64,000 nucleotides of DNA from Dentipellis sp. KUC8613 (taxonomy: Eukaryota; Basidiomycota; Agaricomycetes; Russulales; Hericiaceae), in assembly GCA_002286715.1 (NCBI GenBank), contig NSJX01000016.1, positions 318,030-382,029 on the forward strand, given 5' to 3'. The notes under the pieces were generated by a model. It was not told the origin of the DNA. It was given only the letters and a program-made list of their open reading frames with translations, and made no database searches. A program made the position numbers and the translations under genes. Positions 1-11,200 of this stretch are shown here, piece by piece. Numbering within the stretch: the stretch's first letter is position 1; each line of letters begins with the position of its first letter.

Positions 1-49
1 GGGCGAGGGGCGCAACAGGCACGACGGGAGAGACAGCGCGAGACAGCGC

Positions 50-160
50 GACGGGGCGAGGAGGGCGAGACGGGGCGAGGAGGGCGAGACGGGGCGAGGA
101 GGGCGAGACGGGGCGAGGAGGGCGAGACGGGGCGAGGAGGGCGAGACGGGGCGAGAGGGC
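50..160. repeat. 19-bp GC-rich tandem repeat
   Basis: Five near-perfect head-to-tail copies of a 19-bp unit (GACGGGGCGAGGAGGGCGA) start at 50, 69, 88, 107 and 126, followed by one degenerate copy. The purine-rich strand asymmetry (no T in the array) is striking. No coding function is apparent. Confidence 0.93.
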
Positions 161-1780
161 CCGGGCACGAGGGTAGGGGAGGGAGTGCGTGTCGGCGAGC
201 GCACGTGAGCAGGCGAGGAAGGGCTTGAGAGGGCGCTGGCGTCGCGGAGAGGGCGTCGTCGTCAGTCGTCAGGCGCGATACAGCACGCCGAGCGTGCATC
301 AGACACGACGTACCTCGTTCTCCCTATTCCCCCGCGGTCTCCATGGTGATGGCGTTGTGGTTGCGTGCGTGCGTGCGTACACGTTGGGTACGCTGGATTC
401 TGGGTCATAGCCGCGGCTTCGCTCATGTTCTCAGGCGAGCTGACCGCGGGTTCGCTAAAGGAGGGGTGTCGCCTGTGTTCAGGTCCGCCGAGACCGACAT
501 CGCAGCGGACGGGAGCAGCGGCTCAGCATGCGACTCGGGCGTTTTGACGGACGACGGCGGAGGAGAGAGAGGTGCTGGGGCCCGCTGTAGCGATACAGAG
601 GCAAAAGAGAAGGCAACAGGAGAGTGGGCATCAGGGTGAGAGATGGCGGCATGGAGGCGTGAGGGTAGCAGCGCAGGATCGGGGGCAAGATGCGGCGAGA
701 CGTCAGCAGCGCAGCGCGAGAGCGAGGAAACGTTACCTGTATCTGCTAGTATGACATGTACATTCTAGCAGAAATGATCTTCACGAGACTCAGGTTTGGT
801 CGCAAAACATGGGAGCGGATGAATTTGCAGCAGTAGAAATGTGGTGGTAGATGGAGAGGTTCACGAATACCCATAAATGTTTTCGCCCAAGTCCTAGATT
901 TACCGTACATGCGCCGCCGTTACTTCACAGGCGGGGCACGAGCGTACTAGCAATGGGATACACACATGACGGGAGGACAACATGCAACGTTCGTCCGCGT
1001 GACGTTGACTACGTGGCAGTTGGGCGCTTGTTTGGAGTCGGCCGCGCCCATACAAGCGCCCGGTGCCACCGCAGTGCAACGTCACGGAACTCCGGGTCTT
1101 CCCTCAAACCTCCTCCTGTTCGACACACAGTAGTATCGTCAAGGCGCTGGGAAACCAGCGTTGGTCCGAGCACATAGATCATTCATTGCTTCGGCGATGG
1201 GGTAATGTCGTTTGGACAGGGCGCAGAACCTGTAGGTTGAATGGCATTGAGGTTTTCTTCAACAACTACATCCACCGAGTTTTCCATCAGGTCGCTCAAT
1301 TGCCTGCTATGCACATACACACATCCTTTCCAGCCTGTATTCAGCTGCGCACCCGTCAAAGACACCATCGCCATAGAGACTGCAAGAAAACGAGTAGCAG
1401 CGACTGCAGGTGCATCGTTGATGCAACACGTTCAAAGGTGTCGCAGTGCCTGTATGATTGACGTCTCCCCTTCTACCTACCCAGCTCTATGCTCCCAGCC
1501 CATCAGCTGTGCGCGTGATGCCGCGCTCGCGTTCGTCGACGCAGGTCGCCCACTGTCCTGTGTTTTCCTCATGCCCTCCTTGCTGCCCTCGCGCATGCCT
1601 TCGCCGGCCTCATCGCCCATGCCATCCCACACATCACACTACGCCCTGCCTCGCGCCCAAGCTGCCCTCGCTCGCGCCACCGGCCTGCATCCTCGCTTGC
1701 GCCACCCCGTGCTCTCGTCGCCCCTGAGCTCGTGCTCGCACCGCCTTTGTGTACCTCATCGGCCCTCGCTCGAGCCCACG
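161..1780. other. Gene-free stretch, nothing recognised
   Basis: Only short overlapping ORFs without recognisable domains occur here. From about 1480 the plus strand becomes strongly C/T-rich and merges into the minisatellite that follows. I see no spliced gene model. Confidence 0.6.
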
Positions 1781-1789
1781 TCGCCTCGC

Positions 1790-2120
1790 TTGAGCCGTCT
1801 GGTACCCGCGCCGCCTCTTTCCGCCTCTCTCCGCATCCCACCCACCTTCGCTCACGCTGTCTGGCGCCGGCGCCGCCTCTCCCCAGTCCCACCCTCACGC
1901 AGCGCCGTCTGGCGCTCCCGCTGCTTCTCTCGGGTCCCACCCGCCCTCATGCAGCGCCGTCTGGTGCCGGCGCCACCTCTCTGTTGCCCCATCCGCGCTT
2001 ACTCATGCCATCTGGCACGTGCGCCGCCTCTCTCCGCGCCCCACCCGCCCTCCCTCGTGCCGTCTGGCACGTGCGCCACCTCTCCGCATCCCACCCACCC
2101 TCACGCAGCGCCACCTCGAG
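1790..2120. repeat. Degenerate ~52-bp minisatellite, C/T-rich on the plus strand
   Basis: The core GCCGTCTGG, with single-base variants, recurs at about 1794, 1856, 1904, 1956, 2007 and 2059. The spacing is about 48-62 bp, mostly 51-52. Between cores lie variants of CGCCGCCTCTCTCCGC and CCCACCC. The array explains the long proline/serine/arginine-rich ORFs on both strands here, which I do not regard as genes. Confidence 0.75.
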
Positions 2121-2228
2121 TCCCACCCACCTTCTCGCACCAATCCGACGTCACGCAGCCCTCGCCCCACCTCTCTCGCTTTTCTACGACAAGGAGCGCG
2201 TGGCGAAGAAGCCGCTACATCAGCCCCT

Positions 2229-2597
2229 ATGCAACTTAAGCCTCCTAACCCCCACCATGCCATGAATATGCCCAACGGTTATACTATCAACGGTTACAAT
2301 CATCTTCAACTTGCCAATGGTTTCTTACATCCAAATGGCCAGGCGACAGGCCTGAGCGTGCAGCAGATGCAGAGCCTCAAGTCTGCATTCACAGCAAGCC
2401 AGGACATGTCCGTCGCAGTCACGAACGGCGCCCACAACTCGCGTGCGGCAATGTATATGGGCCACGTCGTGCCGAACGGCGCGAACTACAACCTGCTGCT
2501 AAACCTCAACATGAACAACGTGGTGATGAACATCAAGCTGCCTCACACACGCCAGATGCAGTGGGCCGCCGCGCAGACACACCATGTGACCGTGTAG
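2229..2597 (+). pseudogene. Epl1-like C-terminal fragment
   Basis: From the ATG at 2229 the reading frame encodes about 122 residues, ending in TAG at 2595-2597. The composition differs sharply from the flanking low-complexity sequence. Visible segments include LSVQQMQSLKSAF, YMGHVVPNGANYN and a closing IKLPHTRQMQWAAAQ. From memory these resemble the Asn/Gln-rich C-terminal tail of Agaricomycete enhancer-of-polycomb-like protein Epl1, a NuA4 histone acetyltransferase subunit. The EPcA domain that should precede this tail is absent, and the upstream DNA is minisatellite. It is therefore best read as a duplicated 3' fragment, though a small lineage-specific gene is possible. The family match is from recall and unverified. 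Confidence 0.35.
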
Positions 2598-2744
2598 ATT
2601 AGTCATCACATGTGGCACGCGACATCATGCACTGGCACCCTTCCTCCCTCCCTCTTCCTTCCCTCCTACGCTCATTCCCTCCAGTCGGATAGGTAGACCA
2701 CCTTGCGACTAGGAGGTCTCTCGATCAAAGTACATATATTCATC

Positions 2745-3320
2745 TTCTCTTCGATGGGCCAGCTGCGGTGGAGCGTCAGCTCCTGGATACGGATGCGGGG
2801 CCTGTCAGGGCTCCACGATGTTCCACACCGTGTCGCCAGCACATCGTCTTTTGTTTCTTTGTTTTTCTACTTTCTTCTCTTTGATGGGCCGGTCATAGTG
2901 GAGCATCAGCTCTGGATACGGATGCGGGGCCTGTCAGGGCTCCGCGATGTTCCGCACCACGTCGCCAGCACATCGTCTTTTGTTTCTTTGTTTTTCTACT
3001 TTCTTCTCTTCGATGGGCCGGTCATGGTGGAGTGTCAGCTCTGGATACGGATGCGGGGCCTGTCAGGGCTCCGCGATGTTCTGCACCATGTCGCCAGCAC
3101 ATCACGTTTGTTCGTTCGTTTTTTTACTTTCTTCTCTTCGATGGGCCGGTCACGGTGGAGTGTCAGCTCTGGATACGGATGCAGGGCCTGTCAGGGCTCT
3201 GCGATGTTCCGCACCGTGTTGCCAGCACATCATGTTTGTTTGTTTGTTTTACTTTCTTCTCTTCAATGGGCCGGTCGCGGTGGAGTGTCAGCTCCCGGAA
3301 ACAGATGCGGGGCCTGCAGA
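2745..3320. repeat. ~128-bp minisatellite, 4.5 copies
   Basis: The segment beginning GATGGGCC recurs at 2753, 2883, 3012, 3140 and, as AATGGGCC, 3265. This gives periods of 130, 129, 128 and 125 bp. Each unit carries the conserved words GGATACGGATGCGGGGCC, TGTCAGGGCT and CGCCAGCACATC, then a T-rich stretch of variable length. Overlapping ORFs in all plus frames are by-products of the array. Copies differ by point changes and by the length of the T tract. Confidence 0.93.
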
Positions 3321-3379
3321 AAATTAAATGACTATGATACTACGTATATTTAACATGTGTGTAATATGCAAGAAATGTA

Positions 3380-3871
3380 TTAGTAAAGAAGAGATGTAGG
3401 ATAGGTATCTTCATGAGGTGGAGAACTACCGGTAGGAGAAGAATATTCTGTTGGTGGTGAGCTATTGTTACCAAAGTATTCATGTGACATGTATCCAATG
3501 TAAGTAGATTCATGGTCAACTATACCTGCAGACCAAGAATTAGTTGTCGAAGTAGGGTGTGACGAGTTGGTGTTGGAGTACGATGAGTTGGATACGGAAG
3601 GATTAGGGTGGGACCAGTTGGTATCGGAGTATGACGAGTCAAATACGGCAGATTGCAGGTGCGAGAAGTTGGTATCGGGGTACGATGAGTCGGATATGGC
3701 GGGATGAAGGTGGGACCAGTCAGTATTGGAGTACGATGAGTCGGATATGGTGGATTGCAGGTGCAACAAGTCAATGTGTGATGAAACAAAATCTGTCGAT
3801 AAGCATGTCGTGTAGTCACTATCAAGATGATTGTGAGTCAATTGACAAGACTTACGGCCGCGAGTAGTCAA
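3380..3871 (-). CDS. Hypothetical ORF with 17-residue repeats
   Basis: An open frame of 163 codons contains four tandem copies of a 17-residue motif starting (D/N)SSY(S/P)(N/D)T and continuing xxSHxxPxxx, i.e. a 51-bp DNA repeat at about 3540-3760. It is Ser/Asn/Thr/Tyr/His-rich, with no signal peptide or membrane segment. The DNA upstream (to ~4110) shows splice-like signals, but I could not build a convincing upstream exon. The repeat preserves frame and amino-acid pattern, which favours past or present coding use. No family is recognised, and it may be a decayed element-derived gene. Confidence 0.3.
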   Translation of the reverse strand: MTTRGRKSCQLTHNHLDSDYTTCLSTDFVSSHIDLLHLQSTISDSSYSNTDWSHLHPAISDSSYPDTNFSHLQSAVFDSSYSDTNWSHPNPSVSNSSYSNTNSSHPTSTTNSWSAGIVDHESTYIGYMSHEYFGNNSSPPTEYSSPTGSSPPHEDTYPTSLLY

Positions 3872-5722
3872 TCAAGTGGAAGCCATCAACAACCAGACGT
3901 GATGTCGATAGAGTCAGTATAACAACAGGGAAGAGTAAGGCCCGCGGCATACCTCCTGGTCAAGGAGGAGCGCCGGGCTTGAGTTTGATAGTTGCGAACA
4001 AACTCGTCGCAAAGTCAAGAGAAACCTAATCAATCAAGAAATTAGATCAGCGCAATCAGAGTTGATAGAGACGCTGCGACATACCAACAAGTCCAGATGT
4101 CGACAACACCAACTCGTACGCTTGCAAGCACAGCTAGTCCCTCCGCCGACACCTCACCGAAGCGCGAGAACACCTCCGAAACGACCGCGGGGGAAAGGAG
4201 GACGACCTGGTTGAGCGGAGGCCCCAGCGGTATATATCAGGCGGTGGCTGCAAGCCGGCCACGAGCTGGCCACGAGCCGGCCACGAGCCGGCTTCGAAAA
4301 AAAAAAGAAAAAAAAGTAGACGCGTGATGCGGCCCTCACGTGGCCGCGGTGGCTGGCTCGCGGCCGACCAGTAGCCGGCTGATGGCCGGCTGCTGGCCGG
4401 CTATACTGAGAATCTTATGTTCCCCTCCGAGTTGTTTATTCCCCGATTTCTCTGAAACATCCATGGGTGCCCTTCCATTCCAGATAAAAATATCTGAGCA
4501 GTCGCAAACTGAAAACAGATGTTGCATCTACTTACAGAGGCTGTTATCACCCACCGATGCACCTCAGCCTACTAATTACAGTGCGCATGATCCTGCAGGC
4601 CTCACACGCAAGTCCCTTTTCAGAATCTTGGCATTAGATGCCGCTGAGCCGGCCCTGCGGCGCCCCTTAGATTGGCTCATTTGGGCGCAAAACATCACCA
4701 CCACTCGCCATACGCATCGCAAAACTGTTGACTTACTTATCGACGCCCAGTGAGTCGCCCACTGCCGCGACCCCTTCTTCAAGGCACGCACGACTCGCAT
4801 TTTGCGACCGCGATTCGCGTACCTGCACCGGATCATGTTCGATCGTACTGCATGCCGTTCCGTACGGCTGAATTTTCTCATCTGTGCTTTGCGTACTATG
4901 GTGGCAGGATCCAGTGCGTCGACCATGTGGTTAGGGAACTTATCAGTTGGCCAAGTCGACTAGCTGGCTGCCTGGCCCCTGCCGCTCCACTCACAATTGC
5001 CCTGTACCTCGCGCACGCTTTCCCTTCTTAGAAGGTCGCCAAGTCGCCGTCTTCCTGCGCGCAAAAAGCTAAAGAATGTACCTTTACATAAAGTGCATGC
5101 AAAATTCCTGGATCAAAACAAAACCTGTCACCTTGTTCCAGCACTCCATGTCACGGAATGGCTCACCAGACCGATGCTGTCCATCACAATCTTGGAGTCC
5201 ATGTGGATCACTCCAAACGTTGAAGACCCGGTCAACACTTTTGGCAGGCATCTATCCGCAAAACGCATTTGACGCTTCTTCGCGGAACTCCGAGACACCA
5301 CAGGCGTAGCTTCGTCGCCGGAAAGACCGGTCGACTGTTGAATCGATCTAGTGCAGTCAGTTCCATATTTCTTATAACACATGCGCGAAACGCCAGTTTG
5401 ACAGCACTGGTAGCCGGCAATGTACGGGAGTACCGCATGGACAGAATTGACACACAGCGAATCGGCCTTCAGAAGCTTGAGCTTCGGCAGAAGGGAAGAG
5501 GACTTCCGAGTTGAAAGCTTGAGCTTGAGATCTAAGGATCTCACCATTCCGGCGGCAAACCCCGTCCATATTTTATGGTGTTGGGTTACATCGGTGTTTG
5601 GTAACCGCAGCCATGCATAATTGGCGCAATTCCCTGCCAAAAAAGCTTACGATGATGGTACATTGGGCGCCATCCCCTCGAGGAGGCAACAAATATAAGT
5701 ACAATGGATGCAAAAGTGGCGA
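3872..5722. other. Gene-free stretch with short GC-rich repeats
   Basis: No recognisable gene. At about 4256-4292 an 11-bp unit (GGCCACGAGCC) is repeated three times, and related GGCCGGC words recur at 4367-4402, next to an A-rich run at 4298-4317. A 170-codon minus-strand ORF (5128-5640) lies downstream of the glutathione transferase gene but matches nothing I know and has no clear splice partners. Confidence 0.5.
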
Positions 5723-7105
5723 CTAGGCGTCGAGCGGTTGGATGTGCGGGACGGGGCCAATGGGCACGATGCGAGTGGGATTGATCTTCGAACTGATATG
5801 AATATTTGATTTATCTTTCCCACTGGACGAACGACGTACCATTGTGTGAGACCAATAGTAGTGAGTCTTGATATGATCGAAGTTCGTCGTCGACTGGAAG
5901 GCATCATTCTCCCAGTACAGGCGACGGAGCCAGCTGCGAGCATGGCTACAATGAGGGACCGAATCGAAAGTAGAACTACGATACACACCGGTGGATGTTC
6001 GGGTATCCGTTGCGGATGTCCCTGATGTTGCACTTGAAATGGCCGACATACACGGGGTCAAAGCGGATCTACAGGTTCAAGGGTTCAATATTCTATGAGT
6101 GATACGGATAAGATGGATGAATCGCTCTGGACTGACAATGGTCACGAAAAGCCTGATATCGGCTTCCGTCAGCTTGTTGCCGATGAGGTAGTCTTTTCCT
6201 TCGAGTAACTTCTCCACGCGATCCAGCGACTGGAAGAGCGCAACGACAGCCTCGCGATATGCACCGAAGCTCCTCGCGAATCCGGACCTATAGACACCAT
6301 CTACAATGGAATGGCGCCAAGAAATCACACTCTGAAAACCATGAAGTGTAATTGAATCACATACTGTTGATAGTCTCGTAAACCCACTCGTTCACATCAT
6401 CGATGTCCTTGCGCAGTTCCTCAGGATAGAAGTCGAGTGCCGCCTTCTCCGCCGGAATATGCTCGTTGAACGCCGTGTTGAAAATGCGGATGATCTCGGA
6501 GGACTCGTTGTTCACGATCGTATGCTGCTTCTTGTCCCAGAGGACGGGCACCGTGAACCTGCCCTGATACCCCGGGTCCGCGCGCAAGTAGAGATCCTTG
6601 ACGTGGTCCGAGTCGTAGAGCGGGTCCGAGTCTGCGCCGGGGAACTTGTCTAGCTTGGCAAACGGCCAGCCCTCTTCGCCCATGTGGGGCGAGACGACGG
6701 TCACGGCTGAGGGGAGGTGGGGGTTCGCTATACATGTTGATCATGAGACAAGGATGTGAGACGTACGGATGAACTCCAGGCCCTTCAGCTTGCGCACTAT
6801 CAGCGTGCGGCAGGCCCATGCTACACCATTGTCAATGTCAGCGGTGCGGTCGGATTCAGGGGCTTCTGTCGAGGTACTCACGGCACGCGTAGGAGATGTA
6901 GAGATGGTACCGGTCTAAGTACAATGGTCAGGCTGGATACGCGACGACAAGGCAATTACGCACCAGTCTCCGGAGGGAACTTGCCATCCTTCTCGATGAC
7001 ACTCCTGAATGTAGAAGGGGGGCGCTTGAACGAGCCATCCGGGTTCACGACCTGAGCCCTCGTGATGTCGGACTGGATAGTAGTATCGCGGGCTGCGGTA
7101 GACAT
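5723..7105 (-). CDS. ECM4: Glutathione S-transferase, omega/Xi class (S-glutathionyl-hydroquinone reductase type)
   Basis: Eight exons splice to a 323-aa protein, the usual family length: 7105-6964, 6914-6882, 6820-6767, 6706-6365, 6300-6137, 6068-5989, 5933-5840, 5785-5723. The thioredoxin-like domain carries SYACPWACRTLI with catalytic Cys58. Cys instead of Ser/Tyr defines the omega/Xi group, which removes glutathione from glutathionyl-(hydro)quinones and helps detoxify aromatics, for example those from wood decay. [18 protein letters not shown] and the C-terminal helical part ([25 protein letters not shown]) are diagnostic. Start: the ATG at 7105 lies about 92 nt below a TATA-like element (7198-7205, minus strand). 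An in-frame ATG at 7282 would add a presequence-like leader. One intron has a weak GTCAGT donor (6136). A dispersed repeat lies upstream at 7391-7627. Confidence 0.93.
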
Positions 7106-7196
7106 GGAGAATACGCGGTTTCTGTTCTGCTGGAAGGCAAGGGTGATTGGGATCCTGCGAGATGAGGCTGTAGAATACCGAGCACAGTGCGCAGGC

Positions 7197-7206
7197 CTTA
7201 TATATG
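7197..7206 (-). promoter_or_regulatory. TATA-like element of the glutathione transferase gene
   Basis: On the minus strand the sequence reads ATATATAAGG, a good TATA-box match about 92 nt before the ATG at 7105. It favours transcription starting downstream of the in-frame ATG at 7282, and so favours the short cytosolic form. Confidence 0.45.
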
Positions 7207-7390
7207 ACAGCGGCGCTAGCTGCGAAAGCGGAGACGGCGGGATGCGTCTGAACGCGATACCCAGAAGAGGAAGATGCGTCATACACTCACGGGCCTTGTC
7301 GATGTTATTAATGTGACCTTCGACGATTACTGTTCGACGTCGTCCGAGGCGTCGAGCGTGGGCTCGCAAGTGGGCCTTCGTCTGGTGTCA

Positions 7391-7627
7391 ACGCGTTACG
7401 AATCGGAATCAAGTCTGCATGATGACTCAGAGCCTCTGGATCTCCTAGACTCAGAGGGCGAGTTAGTGTATGTCGCCTCTTCCGCGGCTTCACGTCATGC
7501 ATGCATCTCACAAGTTCCCACAAGACGATGGCCTGAGACACTACGTGCAAGTGGTATATGTGTATGTATCGAATCGTCCATATCAATGGTAAGGTAAGCG
7601 CTTGTGCACCGTGAAGGCTAGCTGCGT
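7391..7627. repeat. Dispersed repeat, copy 1
   Basis: This stretch is nearly identical to 13714-13955 in the same orientation. Long exact blocks include CTTCACGTCATGCATGCATC, GACACTACGTGCAAGTGG and GGTAAGCGCTTGTGCACCGT. The first ~80 bp are more diverged, with small indels. I see no terminal inverted repeats or target-site duplication. It lies upstream of the glutathione transferase gene on the minus strand; copy 2 lies upstream of PIG-H, also on the minus strand. Confidence 0.92.
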
Positions 7628-8266
7628 GGATGGAGGAGGTAGGCATACAAAGTACGTGAGCCCGGGATACGTCCTGAAAATCAGTTGTATCCTATGGTGC
7701 TGGTCTAGGCGTCTACGCCTTTCGGTCTTCTCGTCGACCAAGCTTTGCCAATTCTGTTGACATCGAGTCGGATAACGGAGAAGCAGCCAAGTCCTATCGA
7801 GGAACTCTTCCCAGACAACCGAATAGTGAACGAAGCCCAGAGCTTGAACAAGCCACTCCCATCTTTGAGGAAAGGCGACGGACGTCTCACCAGGTATTTC
7901 TGATACGTTGCTACTAAGTATCTTGACAATCACGATGCACAAGTTAGTGTGATCTTGTACGACGGTTATACATGGTTTCATGGCTGTGTTGTGATGCTTG
8001 TCTATATTATCTAGAAGGCGATGTTTGACCGGCTTATTGTAGCGTGGTGGGCTGGAAGAACAATATTATTAGCACGTGAGAAAGCGGTATACCACCCAGC
8101 ACAGTCTGTGGTGCGTTTGACGCACTACTCTCCTGGACTCTTTCGCCCGCTCGCCACGACCAATGCACCTGGGACACTTGTGAACTTTGGATTCATTGAG
8201 CAATATCAGCAGTCTTCTCGCCGCCGTTCTCGACACAAGCGTGTTCATTCGTTCAATACCACGGCA
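7628..8266. other. Intergenic stretch
   Basis: This interval lies between the dispersed repeat and the IST1-TBC gene. A 133-codon minus-strand ORF (7583-7981) has no recognisable feature. The last part should hold the promoter of the downstream plus-strand gene. No clear TATA box is seen. Confidence 0.5.
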
Positions 8267-11200
8267 ATGAGTATGTGGGACCCAAGGCGCGTGAAGGTAT
8301 GGCCGCTCTCTTGCGAATTCAGTTCATGTTGTACAATCTTTTCCACAGGCTCAATTCCGCCTTTGTGCTCAACAACTTGGACAAATCAGAGACCGGAAAG
8401 ACGCTGAGGGACACATCGTTGGCAGAGACATCACCACCCTTCTCCAACAGGGTAATGTAATGTTGGCCCGAGCAAAGGCTCAGAAGCTCATCCACGATGA
8501 TGTTCTTGGTGATGTATTGGAGATACTGGAGATGCAGATTGGAGTTCTACTTGAGAGGTTTGGGGAACTAGACAGGTGCGGTTATTTGTCTGCTCTCCAG
8601 TATCTCGCTTAACAAGCGGTATTTTCGCAGCGGATCTCCTGGACCCGCAATAATAGAGGCTGCAGCTACGATTGTATATGCAGCGCCTCAGATTGGTATC
8701 AAGGGTAGGGCACTATCATGACTACTTACTGGTGTATGCAACTTACCTGACCGAATTTTAGATCTCCAGGGTGTTCGCGATCTACTCGGCCATCAGCTCG
8801 GTCTAGAATTTGTACGCTCGTCCACTACCAACCGAGATAGTCACGTATCTCCCAAGGTCAGTGATATACTTGAGGCGCTGCATGCGATGATTGAAGTGCT
8901 CCAGGTTATCCAAGCACTGTCTGCCCCTCCTGTCTCTGCCTCTGACATGAACAGCTATCTGATGAACATTGCGAAGTCATATGGGTATAAGTGGGCACCA
9001 GAATTCATGCCCGATGAAATGTATGTTGGTCTTCCCTTCCAACCCCGAAGACGTCTGAGCTCATTGAATGTAACATAGTTTGAACGTCATCTCTGAACTT
9101 CTGGACAAGACCAACGATTCGCCTGTTGTTGATATGCCTCGCTTACGGAGCGTTTGCGCCCATGGTGTGTGCCAGAGACTTCTCCTGGTATTTTACTCTC
9201 GCTGACATGCGCGCGTAGGTATCCCTGATGACCCTTGTTGGCTTAGGCCAAGGACCTGGAGGTGCGGTTAGGGACAAAGTTCGTTATGAATTGACCATGC
9301 TCATGAGGATGCAGATTGTTGTTAGGCACTCTTCCTGTATTGAAGGCGTCCTGGGATAACGATGCTCGCAAACAACGAGAAAACTACTATGTAAATTTGC
9401 CTTCTGATTTAAATTTCTTCTCTAACTTGTATTCAGGATCTTGTTCGCCGCTTACTTGATCCCTACACTAGTCTTCCCCCTCCCACGGAGCCCCTTGGAC
9501 CCCTAGATGCGTCTCTCATGGAGGCCATCAAAGATTTATTTCGTGTACCACCAAATCTCTTTGCTGGACTAGAAGAGGAACCTGAATCATTCATGTCGTG
9601 TCCTGTGGACGTCACCGCTTCGGAGGATATCAAAATTAGCTGCGCATATGCTCTGGACCATCGCTTACAACTCATTCACGGACGCGACGCAGATGGTAGT
9701 CCGCAAACAACGCCTGAAATACGCATCCAAGATGATACTGACTCTTCTACCGAGATCTCAGCGACTTCGCCAAACTCTATCGTTTCCGCGGGGCTGAATA
9801 GACCAAAAACTCTGTATCCTTCCAAGGCATTCAATACGGCAGGAGCGCACCCGAAACACGCGACAGCCCTTGTACGCTTGCTGTACATTCATTCATGCTT
9901 AAATCCTGCCCACAAATCCCCTCACATGGCCTCGCTCTTAATCCCTCTCTATTCCGTGCTCAACCAAGAGATTGAATCTCAGGACTTGGCACATGTCGAA
10001 GCAGATACATTCTGGGCCTTCGAAGCTATGGTGTCGGAATTTGCCGAATTGGAAGATGAGGATGGGGGTGATCAATGGATGCAAAAGTTTAGCCAACGGT
10101 TGCAATGGGCTGATGCAGAGCTTTACAACGACATGGTGAGTCTCGTTGTCTCAACGCAGCGGTGTGCTGAAACTTTCTCAGAATACAAAAGGGCTGGATC
10201 CTAGCTTGCCGCATTATTCCTAGTGTGTATCGCCGATATCTATACACCTTTGCATATCTAAACCATTATTATCTAGTCGTTGGCTTGCCCCCGTCCTTAC
10301 TCACACTTTGCCGCTGCAGGCTGTTCTATCCGTTTGGGATGCCCTGTTCTCGCGTCCCATGGCTACGCGTGACTCGTGTCCGAAGCTTGAACATCTAATT
10401 GACGTATGTACTAGCATGTTACTACGAGCCAAGGCGCCCATTATGAGGTAGGCACTATCTTGCGGCCGTGGTATCACCTTCACTTATCAACTGTTATAGT
10501 TTAGGAAAATCTGCACATCGTTCTTCTGGGCTGTGGGGTGAAGAGAATATTGACTCACCCCCCTTATCTCCCGTGCGTCGATGGGAGCTGAGCGATGCCT
10601 TCATCGAGGGCATGGCATTGCTGCAGCTGTATCCCGTCGCAGCTGCTGGTGGCATTGAGAGTATTCTCCTCACCGCTGCCGAACTTAGCAGCAGACGAGA
10701 GGTGGAGGCCGCTCGCCCCAAAGCGAACGAGTCTCTTGGAAATAGGCTTCGAGATACGGTGTGGCGCGGCTTCACGAATCAAGTAGCTTCTCCCTTGCCT
10801 TCGCCAGACACTTCCGACAGTGAAGAGGGTTCATTAGAGGATAGCGTGGTTATCCCATTACCTTCACCTCAGGCTGCTCAATCCCCGAACCTTACTGCCA
10901 GATTGGCCGGGGCTGTTTGGAAGGGCATAACGAATCAGAGTGCAATGGAGGTACCTTATTCACCCCTATCACCGTCCTCGCCGTTATCACCTCCTTTACC
11001 TTCGTCTGTCACAAATCCAAGTCCTGCAGCCCCATCACCATCCCTTTCTACCAGTTCGTTGTGGAGCTACGCAGAAAGACTCAAAGACTCCGATGCAGCA
11101 GCGACCCTTGCGAAAGTGAGCACCAACTGGAGAGTGAGAGCCATCCAAGCGTGGAGTAATACCAATGCCGCGGATCAACTTCCACATGAAAATCCATCCT

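Noticed and set aside
1241..2239. 332-codon plus-strand ORF, Pro/Ser/Arg-rich
   Set aside because: It is produced by the C/T-rich ~52-bp minisatellite. The same interval is open in other frames with equally low-complexity translations.
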